Source of the DNA: Vampirovibrio chlorellavorus
GTDB lineage: Bacteria; Cyanobacteriota; Vampirovibrionia; Vampirovibrionales; Vampirovibrionaceae
Direction of reading: 5' to 3'
Length of the DNA stretch: 64,000 nt
Assembly: GCA_001858525.1 (NCBI GenBank)
Contig: LAPX01000004.1
Span: 124,001 to 188,000 of the forward strand
Below, one piece after another: positions 9,225 through 18,080 of this stretch; position 1 is the first letter of the stretch, and the number at the start of each line of letters is the position of its first letter. A program made the translations under genes and the position numbers. Below the pieces are notes generated by a model, which was given only the letters and a program-made list of their open reading frames with translations, had not been told where the DNA came from and did no database searches.

Positions 9225-9529
9225 AAAGAATCAACTTCCTCATCATCTCCTTCCGGCGGTCTGTTCCAGCCGGTCGGTGGCTTTCATTGCATTCGAGTTG
9301 TCTATATGAACGAAGTCAATGAAAAGTGATGCTAGTCAGAGAAAATAAAACGTCAAAACCGTAACAAAAGTTAATAATTTTAAAAATGTTTAACATAAAG
9401 TCCCAAGGGCCAATCGCCAAGGACAAAGCCGCTAGTCCAGCGGCTCAACCAAACGAACACAGGCTGCTCTGTAGACCCCCAAACAACACGAAGGATGTCT
9501 GGATAAATCAGCAACCCATTTAAGCGTTT
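9225..9529. other. Intergenic spacer
   Basis: 305 bases without a convincing ORF. The right half contains a perfect hairpin GCCGCT-AGTCC-AGCGGC (9428-9444), followed on the minus strand by TTTGTCC, a plausible but weak terminator for accA. The left half is AT-rich (around 9330-9400) and could hold the promoter of the small gene ending at 8949, but no clear -10/-35 pair stands out. Confidence 0.4.
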
Positions 9530-10519
9530 CTAGGACTTCAGGGCCGGGGATTTGGCCTCGCAGAACGCCCCGATTTTACGGAAGCGATCGTAGCGATCCT
9601 CAAGCAGCTTCTGGGCATCAAAACCTTTCAGCTCGGCAATGGCGGATTCCACGGTTTCCAGAATACGCTGGGCGGTAGTAGCAGGGTCCTGATGGGCGCC
9701 CCCTTGTGGCTCCGGAATAATGCCGTCCACAATGTCGAAAGCCAGGAGATCCTGAGCGGTAATTTTCAATGCATCAGCCGCTTTGGAAGCGTACTCGGCG
9801 CTCCGCCACAAAATGGAAGCGCAGCCTTCAGGAGAAATCACGGTGTACAGGGCATGCTCCAGCATATAAATGCGGTTGGCCACCCCAATACCCAAAGCGC
9901 CACCGGAAGCACCCTCTCCGCTCACCACAGAGATAATCGGGGTTCTCAGACGGGCCATTTCCCGAATATTGTAGGCAATAGCCTGCCCAATACCATGCTG
10001 CTCCCCATCAATGCCCGGATAAGCGCCAGGGGTGTCAATGACAGTCAGTACCGGCATCTTGAACTTCTCGGCGTGGGCAAACAGACGCAGCGCCTTGCGG
10101 TAGCCTTCCGGGTTGGCCATACCAAAGTTGTGGGTCAGGTTTTCCTTCATGCCCCGACCTTTTTGGGTACCCACCACCATCACAGGCCCGGAGGAAAGCT
10201 CGATGATGCCGCCAATAATGGCCCGATCATCAGTACCAGCGCGATCGCCACGCATTTCAATCCACACATTGGGCGAGAGCATTTTAACCGTTTCCAGCAA
10301 GTTCGGACGCTGGGGGTGACGAGCGATTTGCAGCTTCTGGGAAGGGGTTAGCTTCTGGTAAAGCTTGCTTTTGACCTCATCGGCCTGTGCGCGAAGTTTA
10401 TCAATCTCTTCAGAGAAGTCGATCTTACTGTCCTGGCTTAACCGCATCAGTTCCTCAATCTTTTCTTCCATTGCCATTATGGGCTTTTCAAACTCCAGGG
10501 GAAGGATCTTGTCGGACAT
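9530..10519 (-). CDS. accA: Acetyl-CoA carboxylase carboxyltransferase, alpha subunit
   Basis: Alpha subunit of the carboxyltransferase that makes malonyl-CoA for fatty-acid synthesis, acting with AccD. 329 residues is typical. The N-terminal helical region (LEFEKPIMAMEEKIEEL) is followed by the crotonase-like core: ARHPQRPN, GDRAGTDDRAIIGGI, VIDTPGAYPG and SGEGASGGALGIG, whose Gly-rich loop forms the oxyanion site. AAGGA lies about ten bases before the ATG. It sits 16 bases downstream of accD on the same strand, forming an accD-accA operon. Confidence 0.97.
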   Translation of the reverse strand: MSDKILPLEFEKPIMAMEEKIEELMRLSQDSKIDFSEEIDKLRAQADEVKSKLYQKLTPSQKLQIARHPQRPNLLETVKMLSPNVWIEMRGDRAGTDDRAIIGGIIELSSGPVMVVGTQKGRGMKENLTHNFGMANPEGYRKALRLFAHAEKFKMPVLTVIDTPGAYPGIDGEQHGIGQAIAYNIREMARLRTPIISVVSGEGASGGALGIGVANRIYMLEHALYTVISPEGCASILWRSAEYASKAADALKITAQDLLAFDIVDGIIPEPQGGAHQDPATTAQRILETVESAIAELKGFDAQKLLEDRYDRFRKIGAFCEAKSPALKS

Positions 10520-10535
10520 GGCTTGCGTTTCCTTA

Positions 10536-11459
10536 TCAAACTGCCCCGGACGCCGAACTGGCGAAGGTCTGAGCCGCCGGATTCAAACCGGAGGATTGCC
10601 GGTGCAAACGAATGAGATTGGCCAGCATGGGTGCCAGCTCCCGACGGGGCAGCACCATATCCACCTGACCGTAATTCAACAGATAGGTAGCGGTCTGGAA
10701 ATCAGCAGGCAGCTTCTGACGAATGGTCTGCTCAATGACACGGCGACCGGCAAAACCAATTCTGGCCCCTTCTTCGGCGATATTAATATCGCCCAAAGTA
10801 CCAAAGCTGGCCGTAACGCCACCAAACGTGGGCTCGGTCAACACAGAAATATAGAGTAAGCCAGCTTCATGCAAGCGGGCCAAGGCCGCCCCAGTTTTAA
10901 CCATTTGCATCAGGGAGAACGTCCCTTCCTGCATACGGGCCCCACCGGAAGAAGAGAAGATGACCACCGGCAAGCGGTCTGCCAAAGCACGTTCGATAAC
11001 CCGAGTAATTTTTTCGCCTACCACGCTGCCCATGCTACCGCCGAGATAAGTGAAGTCCATCACCGCTAAAGCCACCGACTCACCGTCAATCTGGCCAACG
11101 CCCGTAATGACGGCATCATTCAGCCCGGTTTTCTTATGGGCATCCTTTTGGCGCTTCAGGTAAGGTTCTGTATCGGTAAAGGTTAAGGGGTCCGAAGGGG
11201 ATAAGTCGGCATCCAGCTCCTCAAACTCATCGCACAATTGCTGAATGCGGGCATAAGCGCCAATGCGAAAATGGTATCCGCACTGGGTGCAAACGTTCAA
11301 ACTCTTTTCCAACTCCTTGGTCGGAAGGTTTTCCTGGCAGTTGAAGCACTGCGTCCACAACTTGCAGATTTCCTCATCGGTGAGGCGATTGTTCATAGCG
11401 GCTACATCCAGCCGGGTGGACTTATCTCGTTTGGAGGCAAACCAATCTCTGAGAGACAT
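10536..11459 (-). CDS. accD: Acetyl-CoA carboxylase carboxyltransferase, beta subunit
   Basis: Beta subunit of the carboxyltransferase, partner of the accA product. The N-terminal zinc ribbon is plain: CFNC then CTQCGYHFRI, four cysteines about 18 residues apart in two CX2C pairs. The crotonase core follows with GESVALAVMDFTYLGGSMGS and SSSGGARMQEG. 307 residues is close to the usual bacterial length. First gene of a two-gene operon with accA. Confidence 0.97.
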   Translation of the reverse strand: MSLRDWFASKRDKSTRLDVAAMNNRLTDEEICKLWTQCFNCQENLPTKELEKSLNVCTQCGYHFRIGAYARIQQLCDEFEELDADLSPSDPLTFTDTEPYLKRQKDAHKKTGLNDAVITGVGQIDGESVALAVMDFTYLGGSMGSVVGEKITRVIERALADRLPVVIFSSSGGARMQEGTFSLMQMVKTGAALARLHEAGLLYISVLTEPTFGGVTASFGTLGDINIAEEGARIGFAGRRVIEQTIRQKLPADFQTATYLLNYGQVDMVLPRRELAPMLANLIRLHRQSSGLNPAAQTFASSASGAV

Positions 11460-11662
11460 ACACGCTTTCCTGCAAGTACTTAAAACGGGATCAACTCAGG
11501 CTCTGCGCCCATGAGCAAGGGAAGAAGAGCAATGCTTTATCGAATTAGCGAATGGTCAGAGTGTAGCATAATCTGGGCCAGCTTCCAAAGGAATCCCATG
11601 AGAGAAAGGAGGTTCTCCGTACCCGGGCAAGCCACCCATGCGTTTCCAGTCAGGTAAGCCAG

Positions 11663-13921
11663 TTAAAACTTGGCAGTGGAGGCCTGTTGGGTAAAGTTGG
11701 CGGGTTGCATAATTCGCATTTTATCGAAGTTCACCACCGAGTTGTTGGCCCCTGGGAAGTAATTAAAGCCAAAGTAAGAACGACGGTTGATGAAATCATA
11801 GCCAATGGTGGCCTTCACGTCAGTCGGCCCCACCATCATGTAAAAGGTGTTGCCAACAGCCAAGGCATTTCGGGCGTTGTCCCGGTTTAAACTGAAGCTG
11901 CCATTATTTCCCAGACTCAAAAACTTATTGACGCGAATCAGGTTGTTCATGGACAGGTTTTGAGCACCGCCGTAGTAGCTGTCAAAAACAAAGGGAGACT
12001 TACCGATGGACTGGCTAACCGTATAGCCCAGGTTGGTCTGTAAGCGGCTGTCAAACAGGTTCAGGTTTAAAGTGGGGCCTACCCGACCCAAAGCCACAAA
12101 ATCCGCGGAGGAATAAGCCGAAGTAATCAGCTGAGCCCGCATCCCCATGGAGGCATATTTACCAAAAGTCAGCAGGGGCGCTGTGTTTTGCAATTGTAAT
12201 TGCAACTGGGCCCGGCCCAGCATTTGCGGCGACTTTCCTTTATCCGCCTCAACAAAGTAAGTTTCCCGGAAGTTGGGGTAGAAGTTATCCCGAGCGTAAC
12301 CGATACTTTCAAACGAAGTGAGCTGAAACTTCTTGAAAGATTTCAAGACCCGATAGTCGGTCAGTTGGGCAATGTAGTTGGGACGTTCGGTCTGTCCCAA
12401 AAGCCCGTTGACGTAACCATCGTTATAAGAAGCCATTAAGTGGGTGTTATCGGTAATGCGCCGATCGGCAAACATAACCGGAGAGCCCACATGACTGTTA
12501 TAACCCAAGTCAACCGTGGTATCGGAATCCCGGTAGTGAATCAGGCCACCCAGACCCAGCCCGGGGTTAATCTGCTTGCCAGACTTCCCATTAGAGGACC
12601 AGAAACCGGGAGAGCCGTAGCTTACAAACGGTGACACCCGCAGAGAGCCTTTGCCCACATGAAAGTCCCAGCCCGGCCCAGCGTAAGCGCCGCCATAAGC
12701 CCGGTAAGAACCCACATCGGGACCCAGGTACTGTATGTTTTTATTGGGATTATCGTAGGAAAAATCAGTATTAGGGAAGGTAAACAGCTTGTACTTACCC
12801 ATATACAAACTCGGACGCTTCAGCATAACGTCATCGTAGCCATCCTCGTGACGAACCACTTCAATTTCCCTGGACTTAATGCTGAAGCGGGAAACCTTAC
12901 CGGGTGACTCATCAAAATTTTGCTTGCCCTGCTTCAGGCGTTCCAGCTCTTCAAATTGTTTTTGCTGATCGTAAGTCAAGGAAGTGGTTCGCATAATACG
13001 GTTTTCGTAAGCTTTTTTGGAAAATTCCCGGCGCAACTTGGCCTGCTGGGAACCTTTGCCCGTATTTTGTCCTAAACTGCCAATCCCACCCTGAGCAGCC
13101 AGTTGCTGATAAACGATACCACTGATGATAAAGCGGCCGTGCTCCATGATGATTTCGTTCTTGTTCACCATAGCTTCCTTGGCCTTGACCCGCACAGCGG
13201 AAATGGTAGTCACCGGGTCGTTAATCAGGGCGGAGCGACGGGTTAAATCAATCTTGGCATAGGTGCCCTCGGTTCGTTGGCCGTCTTTGACGATGACCAC
13301 GTTGCCTTCGGCAATGGCCAATTCCTGATTCTGGTCATAAATCAGCTTGTCGGCGTACAATTCGGAGTTTTGATCCGAAATAACCATGTGTACCGAGCCC
13401 GTGGCCACATAAACATCATGATCCCGGTCATAGTTCAGGTTGTTGCTGTTGATATCCACCATAACCGCACGGGCTTTTATGGGTTCTCCAGAAGCACCCA
13501 CGCTCCCGGCGTCACTATTCGTCTTCCCCTCTAGCGCGTCCGACTCCAAAATAGCAGGGAGTGCGGTTACATCAGGGGCTTTGGCATTGGCATCCGCTAC
13601 AGGCGTCTGCTCCGGAGTAATCTGGGCAGCCTCTGGGTCTTTTTGCTTTTTCTTATCTTTGTCAGCCTTTTTACCGGACTGAACGTCCTTGGACTCAGTC
13701 TCTTTCACCGGCTGAAAGCGGGAATTGGTGGTCATCATCAACACGCTGGCCGCCGGATCGTTGATCATCTGGGCTTCAACCGACTCCACGCAAAAACCAG
13801 AACCAAAAGCCCAGACACCCAAACCAATCAAAACTGACTTGGCCAAGCACACGGTGCCTACTTTAGAGCGAGTCTCATGGGACTTGAGTAAAATGCGCAA
13901 ACCGTCTACCGGTTGATTCAT
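11663..13921 (-). CDS. LptD/OstA-like outer-membrane beta-barrel protein
   Basis: Probable outer-membrane assembly protein of the LptD (OstA) type, which inserts lipopolysaccharide into the outer leaflet. The ATG at 13921 has AAGGA nine bases upstream; the ORF open to 14041 has no such site. A long n-region precedes a hydrophobic export segment (VCLAKSVLIGLGVWAFGSGF). A Lys/Asp-rich linker follows, then an OstA-like beta-jellyroll (VDINSNNLNYDRDHDVYVATG, YADKLIYDQNQELAIAEGNV). The C-terminal 400 residues alternate in beta-barrel fashion and the chain ends in Phe. It is upstream of the M23 peptidase's 3' end but separated by about 250 bases. Whether this organism makes LPS cannot be told from the window. 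Confidence 0.8.
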   Translation of the reverse strand: MNQPVDGLRILLKSHETRSKVGTVCLAKSVLIGLGVWAFGSGFCVESVEAQMINDPAASVLMMTTNSRFQPVKETESKDVQSGKKADKDKKKQKDPEAAQITPEQTPVADANAKAPDVTALPAILESDALEGKTNSDAGSVGASGEPIKARAVMVDINSNNLNYDRDHDVYVATGSVHMVISDQNSELYADKLIYDQNQELAIAEGNVVIVKDGQRTEGTYAKIDLTRRSALINDPVTTISAVRVKAKEAMVNKNEIIMEHGRFIISGIVYQQLAAQGGIGSLGQNTGKGSQQAKLRREFSKKAYENRIMRTTSLTYDQQKQFEELERLKQGKQNFDESPGKVSRFSIKSREIEVVRHEDGYDDVMLKRPSLYMGKYKLFTFPNTDFSYDNPNKNIQYLGPDVGSYRAYGGAYAGPGWDFHVGKGSLRVSPFVSYGSPGFWSSNGKSGKQINPGLGLGGLIHYRDSDTTVDLGYNSHVGSPVMFADRRITDNTHLMASYNDGYVNGLLGQTERPNYIAQLTDYRVLKSFKKFQLTSFESIGYARDNFYPNFRETYFVEADKGKSPQMLGRAQLQLQLQNTAPLLTFGKYASMGMRAQLITSAYSSADFVALGRVGPTLNLNLFDSRLQTNLGYTVSQSIGKSPFVFDSYYGGAQNLSMNNLIRVNKFLSLGNNGSFSLNRDNARNALAVGNTFYMMVGPTDVKATIGYDFINRRSYFGFNYFPGANNSVVNFDKMRIMQPANFTQQASTAKF

Positions 13922-14177
13922 GTACGAAATTCCTTCTGTGGAGGGGCCTGGCCTGCCCAATGGGCAAAAAAGCAAAACGTTAAGAGCTACGATCAAGTGC
14001 TTTTTCGCTATCAACTGAGCAACCCGGCAGGTCGAACCCATAATGAAGCGCTAAATGCAAAATTGTTCTCACGACTTTCAGACGCTTTAATATTTTCTTA
14101 ACATAGCCACAACATTTTACCAGAGTTTGAGGTAATTGGATAAAGTGCTGTGCTAAATCCAAATTGCCCGACAAAAA

Positions 14178-15362
14178 TTACAGGTAACCCATGGGGTTGA
14201 CCGGGGCCCCATTCACCCGGACTTCAAAGTGCAAGTGAGGCCCCGTGGAATAGCCCGTAGAGCCTTCCGCGCCAATCACCTGCCCCTTGGACACAGACTG
14301 ACCCGGCGAAACCGAAATAGAAGATAAGTGTCCGTACAAGGTCACCAGGTTCTGGCCATTCCGGTTGCCATGATTGATCATAATGGCCTTGCCATATCCG
14401 CCTTTCCAACCGGCAAAAATCACCTCGCCCCCATCGGCGGCATGGATGGCGCCCCCGTTGGGCCCGGCAATATCAAGGCCCGTATGGGTAATTACCCGGC
14501 GATGAATGGGGTGAAAACGAGAGCCAAAACCGGAACTGACCCGACCACTGATGGGCCACATAAAGCTACCCGTACTGTTGCGCACCACGGTAAATGTCTT
14601 TCGGCGAGAGGACATTAAAGAACGAATTTGAGCGGTAATACTGTTGGATTCAGCGAGCAACTCCCGCTCGGCCCGCTGGTAAAAGGCAGCATCATTGCGA
14701 TAGCGTTCCCGCAGATTACGATCGATTTCGATAGAACGCTGAATTTCAACGTTTTTAACCCGAATGGTGGCAATGGCCTGACCAATCACGGTTTTCTGCT
14801 GGGCAAACTCCACTTTCAAAGAGTTCAATTCCGAAATTTTAACCCGGAAATCTTCCAGCAGCTTTTTGTCCTGGGCCATGATTTTTTTCTTGTAGTAAAT
14901 ACGGTCCAGCAAGGTGGAAAGATCGTTGGCTTCCAGAATCATCTGGATCATACTCAAACGTTCTCCCATATATAGATTTCGGAGGCGGCGGCCTGCATTT
15001 TGCCCCAGACGAACCGCTTCACCCATGACCGCATCCAGTCGACCATTTAAATAGACCAATTTATCCCGAGTCTCACTTAAACGCTGCTGATGAAACTCCA
15101 GCGAACGGCGCTCCAGCTCCAATCGCCGCTGATTTACAGCCAGGTTTTGGGTCAGTACCTGGGCCGCCCGCATTTTCTCTAGCTTCTTTTGGCGCATTAA
15201 AGCGGCCTGAGATTTTAAAGAACTGGTTTGCCCCTGCAGTTCTCGAATCTTCTGGCGATTATCAGCGAAACCAACCGTACAGAAATCAGCCAGCAGGAAC
15301 ATACCCAGCAAAATCAGAGAGCACAGGGGTTTAAAACGGGATAAACAATGCAAAAAGCGCAT
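14178..15362 (-). CDS. EnvC-like murein hydrolase activator (M23/LytM domain)
   Basis: Exported peptidoglycan peptidase or amidase activator. From the ATG at 15362 the N-terminus is a signal peptide (MRFLHCLSRF then LILLGMFLLADF). Two long coiled-coil stretches follow (about residues 35-130 and 155-260), rich in Arg, Glu and Gln. The C-terminal LytM domain has the M23 zinc motifs: HTGLDIAG (HxxxD) and HLHFEV (HxH). Since those zinc ligands are present, it may be an active endopeptidase rather than a degenerate activator. The ORF is open to a TTG at 15431 but without a ribosome-binding site. Confidence 0.9.
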   Translation of the reverse strand: MRFLHCLSRFKPLCSLILLGMFLLADFCTVGFADNRQKIRELQGQTSSLKSQAALMRQKKLEKMRAAQVLTQNLAVNQRRLELERRSLEFHQQRLSETRDKLVYLNGRLDAVMGEAVRLGQNAGRRLRNLYMGERLSMIQMILEANDLSTLLDRIYYKKKIMAQDKKLLEDFRVKISELNSLKVEFAQQKTVIGQAIATIRVKNVEIQRSIEIDRNLRERYRNDAAFYQRAERELLAESNSITAQIRSLMSSRRKTFTVVRNSTGSFMWPISGRVSSGFGSRFHPIHRRVITHTGLDIAGPNGGAIHAADGGEVIFAGWKGGYGKAIMINHGNRNGQNLVTLYGHLSSISVSPGQSVSKGQVIGAEGSTGYSTGPHLHFEVRVNGAPVNPMGYL

Positions 15363-15716
15363 AGTCACTATCAAAACAAAAATACGTAGCTGGTCACAAG
15401 CAAGGATACCAACATTAGCAATGCGATCCAACGGGCACTTTTCTGAAAAAATTCTTGCATTTCACCTCAGCAAGTAAAAATCAAACTTTAGGGGACCAAT
15501 TTGGGACAGATATACGCCATACCCTTTTAACGGCCCTTACCATTATATATGATAGGTTTCGCACACTTTTTAGAACTGTTCAACCATAGCGCTGTCACCT
15601 TTATATATTACAAAATGTTAAACCATTTGGACGGGATTGCAAAAAATCCTAAAGGTTTATGGCAATGCGCCGATAGGAATCACTATAGATTCGCTACGGT
15701 GGAGGCTAATACTTTG
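15363..15716. other. Divergent intergenic spacer
   Basis: 354 bases without a convincing gene. On the minus strand TATATAATGG around 15543-15552 could serve as a -10 for the M23 peptidase. On the plus strand CACTATAGAT near 15681-15690 could serve the small ORF starting at 15717. An ORF extends left through this region in the frame of the 51-residue protein, but its N-terminal part is unlike coding sequence. Confidence 0.35.
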
Positions 15717-15872
15717 ATGACCCCACAACCACGCAAAGCACAGAAAAACACCGCTTTATCAGTGCATTTTATCATTAAAGGCGCTGAAAAACGCCGCACC
15801 ATGGCTTACGCCAAGGCCAAAATCCTTCAAAACGAACTGGGCGTTACCCCGCATCTGGTCAGCGTCAAGTAA
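15717..15872 (+). CDS. Small basic hypothetical protein
   Basis: A 51-residue, strongly basic protein (MTPQPRKAQKNT..., GAEKRRTMAYAKAKILQNEL). GGAGG lies 11 bases before the ATG, and a strong hairpin (15897-15927) follows the stop, which supports a real short transcript. The frame is open from 15549, but only the part from 15717 has a ribosome-binding site. No family recognised; the basic charge would suit nucleic-acid binding, which is inference only. Confidence 0.5.
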   Translation: MTPQPRKAQKNTALSVHFIIKGAEKRRTMAYAKAKILQNELGVTPHLVSVK

Positions 15873-15896
15873 TCGCATTGCCCCTTAAACGTTTAC

Positions 15897-15927
15897 AGCC
15901 CCTTCTGTCATTCTGACCGGAGGGGCT
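15897..15927 (+). terminator. Terminator hairpin after the small basic ORF
   Basis: AGCCCCT (15897-15903) pairs with AGGGGCT (15921-15927). The inner arm adds a TC/GG pair, one mismatch and GTCA/TGAC, leaving a 3-nt loop; about 13 pairs in all. The downstream T-run is short (TTAAAC), so efficiency is uncertain. Confidence 0.6.
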
Positions 15928-16025
15928 TAAACAAGGTTGAGATACTCCGATTTCATCTTCAAGTTAAAGACCAAAGCCAAAAACAAAGTAGAAATCACCC
16001 ACGTTTCTGCTAAGGTGTTGGCATT

Positions 16026-17315
16026 ATGAATAGCCATTGCCTTTCCTCCCCCCCTGCCCTTCACTCACAGATTTTATCCGCTGAAGCCGAGCTTCAAGCG
16101 TTCGTTTGGCCCCAGCAAGAGGCCGTTTATTACGAAACTTTCCAGCGGGTTTTAACCGGTTTTGTCCAAAACAAGGTGGGCGAAGAGCACTTCTTATCGG
16201 TAACCGGATACGGCCACGACGACCTGGGCCGAGAAGTCACAGACGCCGTGTTTGCCCATGCCCTGCAAGCAGAAGCCGCTTTGGTTCGGGTGCAAATTGT
16301 ATCCGGAACCCATGCCTTGTCCGTAGGGCTCAACGGCTGTCTGCAACCCGGAGACACCATGTTGTCTATCACCGGGCGCCCCTATGACACGTTAGAAGAA
16401 GTCATTGGCTTGCGTGGCAATAGCAAGCACTCTCTGGCAGCCAAGCAGGTCCAATACCAGGAATTCTCAATTTTCAACCCGCCCCCTCAAGCGGAAACCG
16501 CTGCGGGCTATACGATTCGGACCACTTTTACGGAAACGGAAGCGCAACAAATCAGGACGGCCAAGCTGGTGTTCATCCAGCGCTCTCGGGGGTACAGTTT
16601 GCGCCCCTCCCTCACCATTCCTCAACTGTCTGAACTGATTCAGGCCGTCAAAGCCATCCATCCCCAAGTCATTGTGATGGTGGACAACTGTTACGGGGAA
16701 TTCACCCAGACCCAGGAACCCACCGCCGTGGGGGCTGACCTGATTGCGGGCTCCCTGATTAAAAATGCCGGGGGTGGCATTGTGCCTGCCGGTGGCTACG
16801 TAGCTGGACGGGCCGATTTGGTGGCTGCTTGCGCCGATTTTTTAACCTGCCCCGGCGTGGGTGCCGACGGTGGCTATACCTTTAACCTCACTCGCGTGCT
16901 ATTGCAAGGCTTGTACCTGGCGCCCGGCGTGGTCAAGGAGGCTCTGAAAGGGATGAGTCTGGCCGCCAAACTGTTTGAGCAAGCGGGATATGATACGGCC
17001 CCCCATTGGCAGGAGAGTCGTAGTGACATCATCCAGATCCTGACCCTGCGGGAAGCCGATAAACTGGTCAAGTTCTGCCAAGTGCTGCAAAGCCTGAGCC
17101 CCATTAACAGCCATATCACCCCCATTCCAGCCAATCCACCCGGTTATGCCGATGAAGTGGTCATGGCAGGCGGGACTTTTATTGATGGTTCCACCCTTGA
17201 GCTTTCCGCCGATGGCCCCCTGCGCCCGCCCTATGCCGTGTACCTGCAAGGGGGGCTGACCTACGCCCACACCCGTCTGGCGTTGCAGCGCATTGGGGAA
17301 GCCCTGAATCCCTAA
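16026..17315 (+). CDS. Methionine gamma-lyase family PLP enzyme
   Basis: Fold-type I PLP enzyme of the family annotated as Met_gamma_lyase (PF06838), once called aluminium resistance protein. 429 residues is typical. The N-terminal block has SVTGYGHDDLGREVTD, then RVQIVSGTHAL. The cofactor lysine lies in AGSLIKNAGGGIVPAGGY, with MVDNCYGEF upstream supplying the PLP-binding Asp. AAGGTG precedes the ATG by nine bases. Family members are proposed to act on sulfur amino acids; the substrate here is not evident. It is convergent with the following pilin, with a 4-base stop overlap. Confidence 0.88.
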   Translation: MNSHCLSSPPALHSQILSAEAELQAFVWPQQEAVYYETFQRVLTGFVQNKVGEEHFLSVTGYGHDDLGREVTDAVFAHALQAEAALVRVQIVSGTHALSVGLNGCLQPGDTMLSITGRPYDTLEEVIGLRGNSKHSLAAKQVQYQEFSIFNPPPQAETAAGYTIRTTFTETEAQQIRTAKLVFIQRSRGYSLRPSLTIPQLSELIQAVKAIHPQVIVMVDNCYGEFTQTQEPTAVGADLIAGSLIKNAGGGIVPAGGYVAGRADLVAACADFLTCPGVGADGGYTFNLTRVLLQGLYLAPGVVKEALKGMSLAAKLFEQAGYDTAPHWQESRSDIIQILTLREADKLVKFCQVLQSLSPINSHITPIPANPPGYADEVVMAGGTFIDGSTLELSADGPLRPPYAVYLQGGLTYAHTRLALQRIGEALNP

Positions 17316-17902
17316 TTCCAACTAAACCATAGTGGATCATAATTCCCAGGATTCCAGAAACCGTCAGCATCTTGACTTAGTGGAGTCATAGAACCCCAAG
17401 TTGATACACGCCCGTTATAATAAAGAACACCCCACACACTACTGGAGTCACCTTTGTAAGCACCATCTGGATCAACAAGAAACCACTGCATGTTGGTTGT
17501 ATTGTTTCCGCCAAAAGAACCACCATTGCCAAATGCCAAAATACTACCATTATGCAACTTTAAACAAACGCGGTTAGAGCAAACATATGATAAAGAATCA
17601 TTTCGGCTACCATCCAGAGTGGAGCTAGTATCCACCTGAAGATAGTTCAGATAAGGTGTGATTTCTGCAACCTTAGAATTTGAAGTAAGTAAATTATTTT
17701 GTTTATACATCTCAAACGCATTGCTCACCATCGCAAAATCTTCTTTTGTCAAAGCAATTCTTTGTGTGTTTTGCTGAGCGACAAGCAATTTGGGGATGGT
17801 AAACGTGGCAATCACCCCCAAAATAGCCAAACTAATCAATAACTCCGCCAGGGTAAAGCCCCAAACGGACTTTGTGCTTTTGTGGCCAGTTTTTAGAAGC
17901 AT
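17312..17902 (-). CDS. Prepilin with WFSWN tail (copy 1)
   Basis: Type IV pilin-like protein, 196 residues. A basic leader ends in Gly15 before the class III prepilin site WG|FTLAELLISL, followed by the usual hydrophobic helix (AILGVIATFTIPKLL). The mature region has one cysteine pair (YVCSNRVC), a DPDG segment and a C-terminal DPLWFSWN. The same tail and Cys pair recur in the protein at 25995-26579. No pilus assembly genes are nearby. Base composition is more AT-rich than the neighbours. GGAG lies seven bases before the ATG, but inside a short upstream ORF (17905-17943). Confidence 0.88.
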   Translation of the reverse strand: MLLKTGHKSTKSVWGFTLAELLISLAILGVIATFTIPKLLVAQQNTQRIALTKEDFAMVSNAFEMYKQNNLLTSNSKVAEITPYLNYLQVDTSSTLDGSRNDSLSYVCSNRVCLKLHNGSILAFGNGGSFGGNNTTNMQWFLVDPDGAYKGDSSSVWGVLYYNGRVSTWGSMTPLSQDADGFWNPGNYDPLWFSWN

Positions 17903-17904
17903 CG

Positions 17905-17943
17905 CTAGACTCCAACATGAGGGTGGGCAACTACATTAGACAT
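17905..17943 (-). CDS. Possible 12-codon leader ORF before pilin 1
   Basis: ATG at 17943 with an unusually strong GAGGAGGGG five bases upstream opens a 12-residue ORF (MSNVVAHPHVGV) that stops two bases before the pilin ATG and covers the pilin's own GGAG. This geometry fits translational coupling, or the strong site may mark the true start of an older longer pilin. Coding status is unproven. Confidence 0.35.
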   Translation of the reverse strand: MSNVVAHPHVGV

Positions 17944-18080
17944 ATCGACCCCTCCTCTAAAAACTTTAATTATGGGTAAAGGCTGTCTTCAAATCGTTAA
18001 GCTCGCCGAGACAAACCCTCAAAAATTGTGCTCTTCAAAAGATTGATGCCTAAAAGAACCACAGAACGCCACCTCCGACT

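Noticed and set aside
15549-15716. N-terminal 56 codons extending the small basic ORF
   Set aside because: No ribosome-binding site at 15549 and the residues look like translated spacer; the site before 15717 is better.
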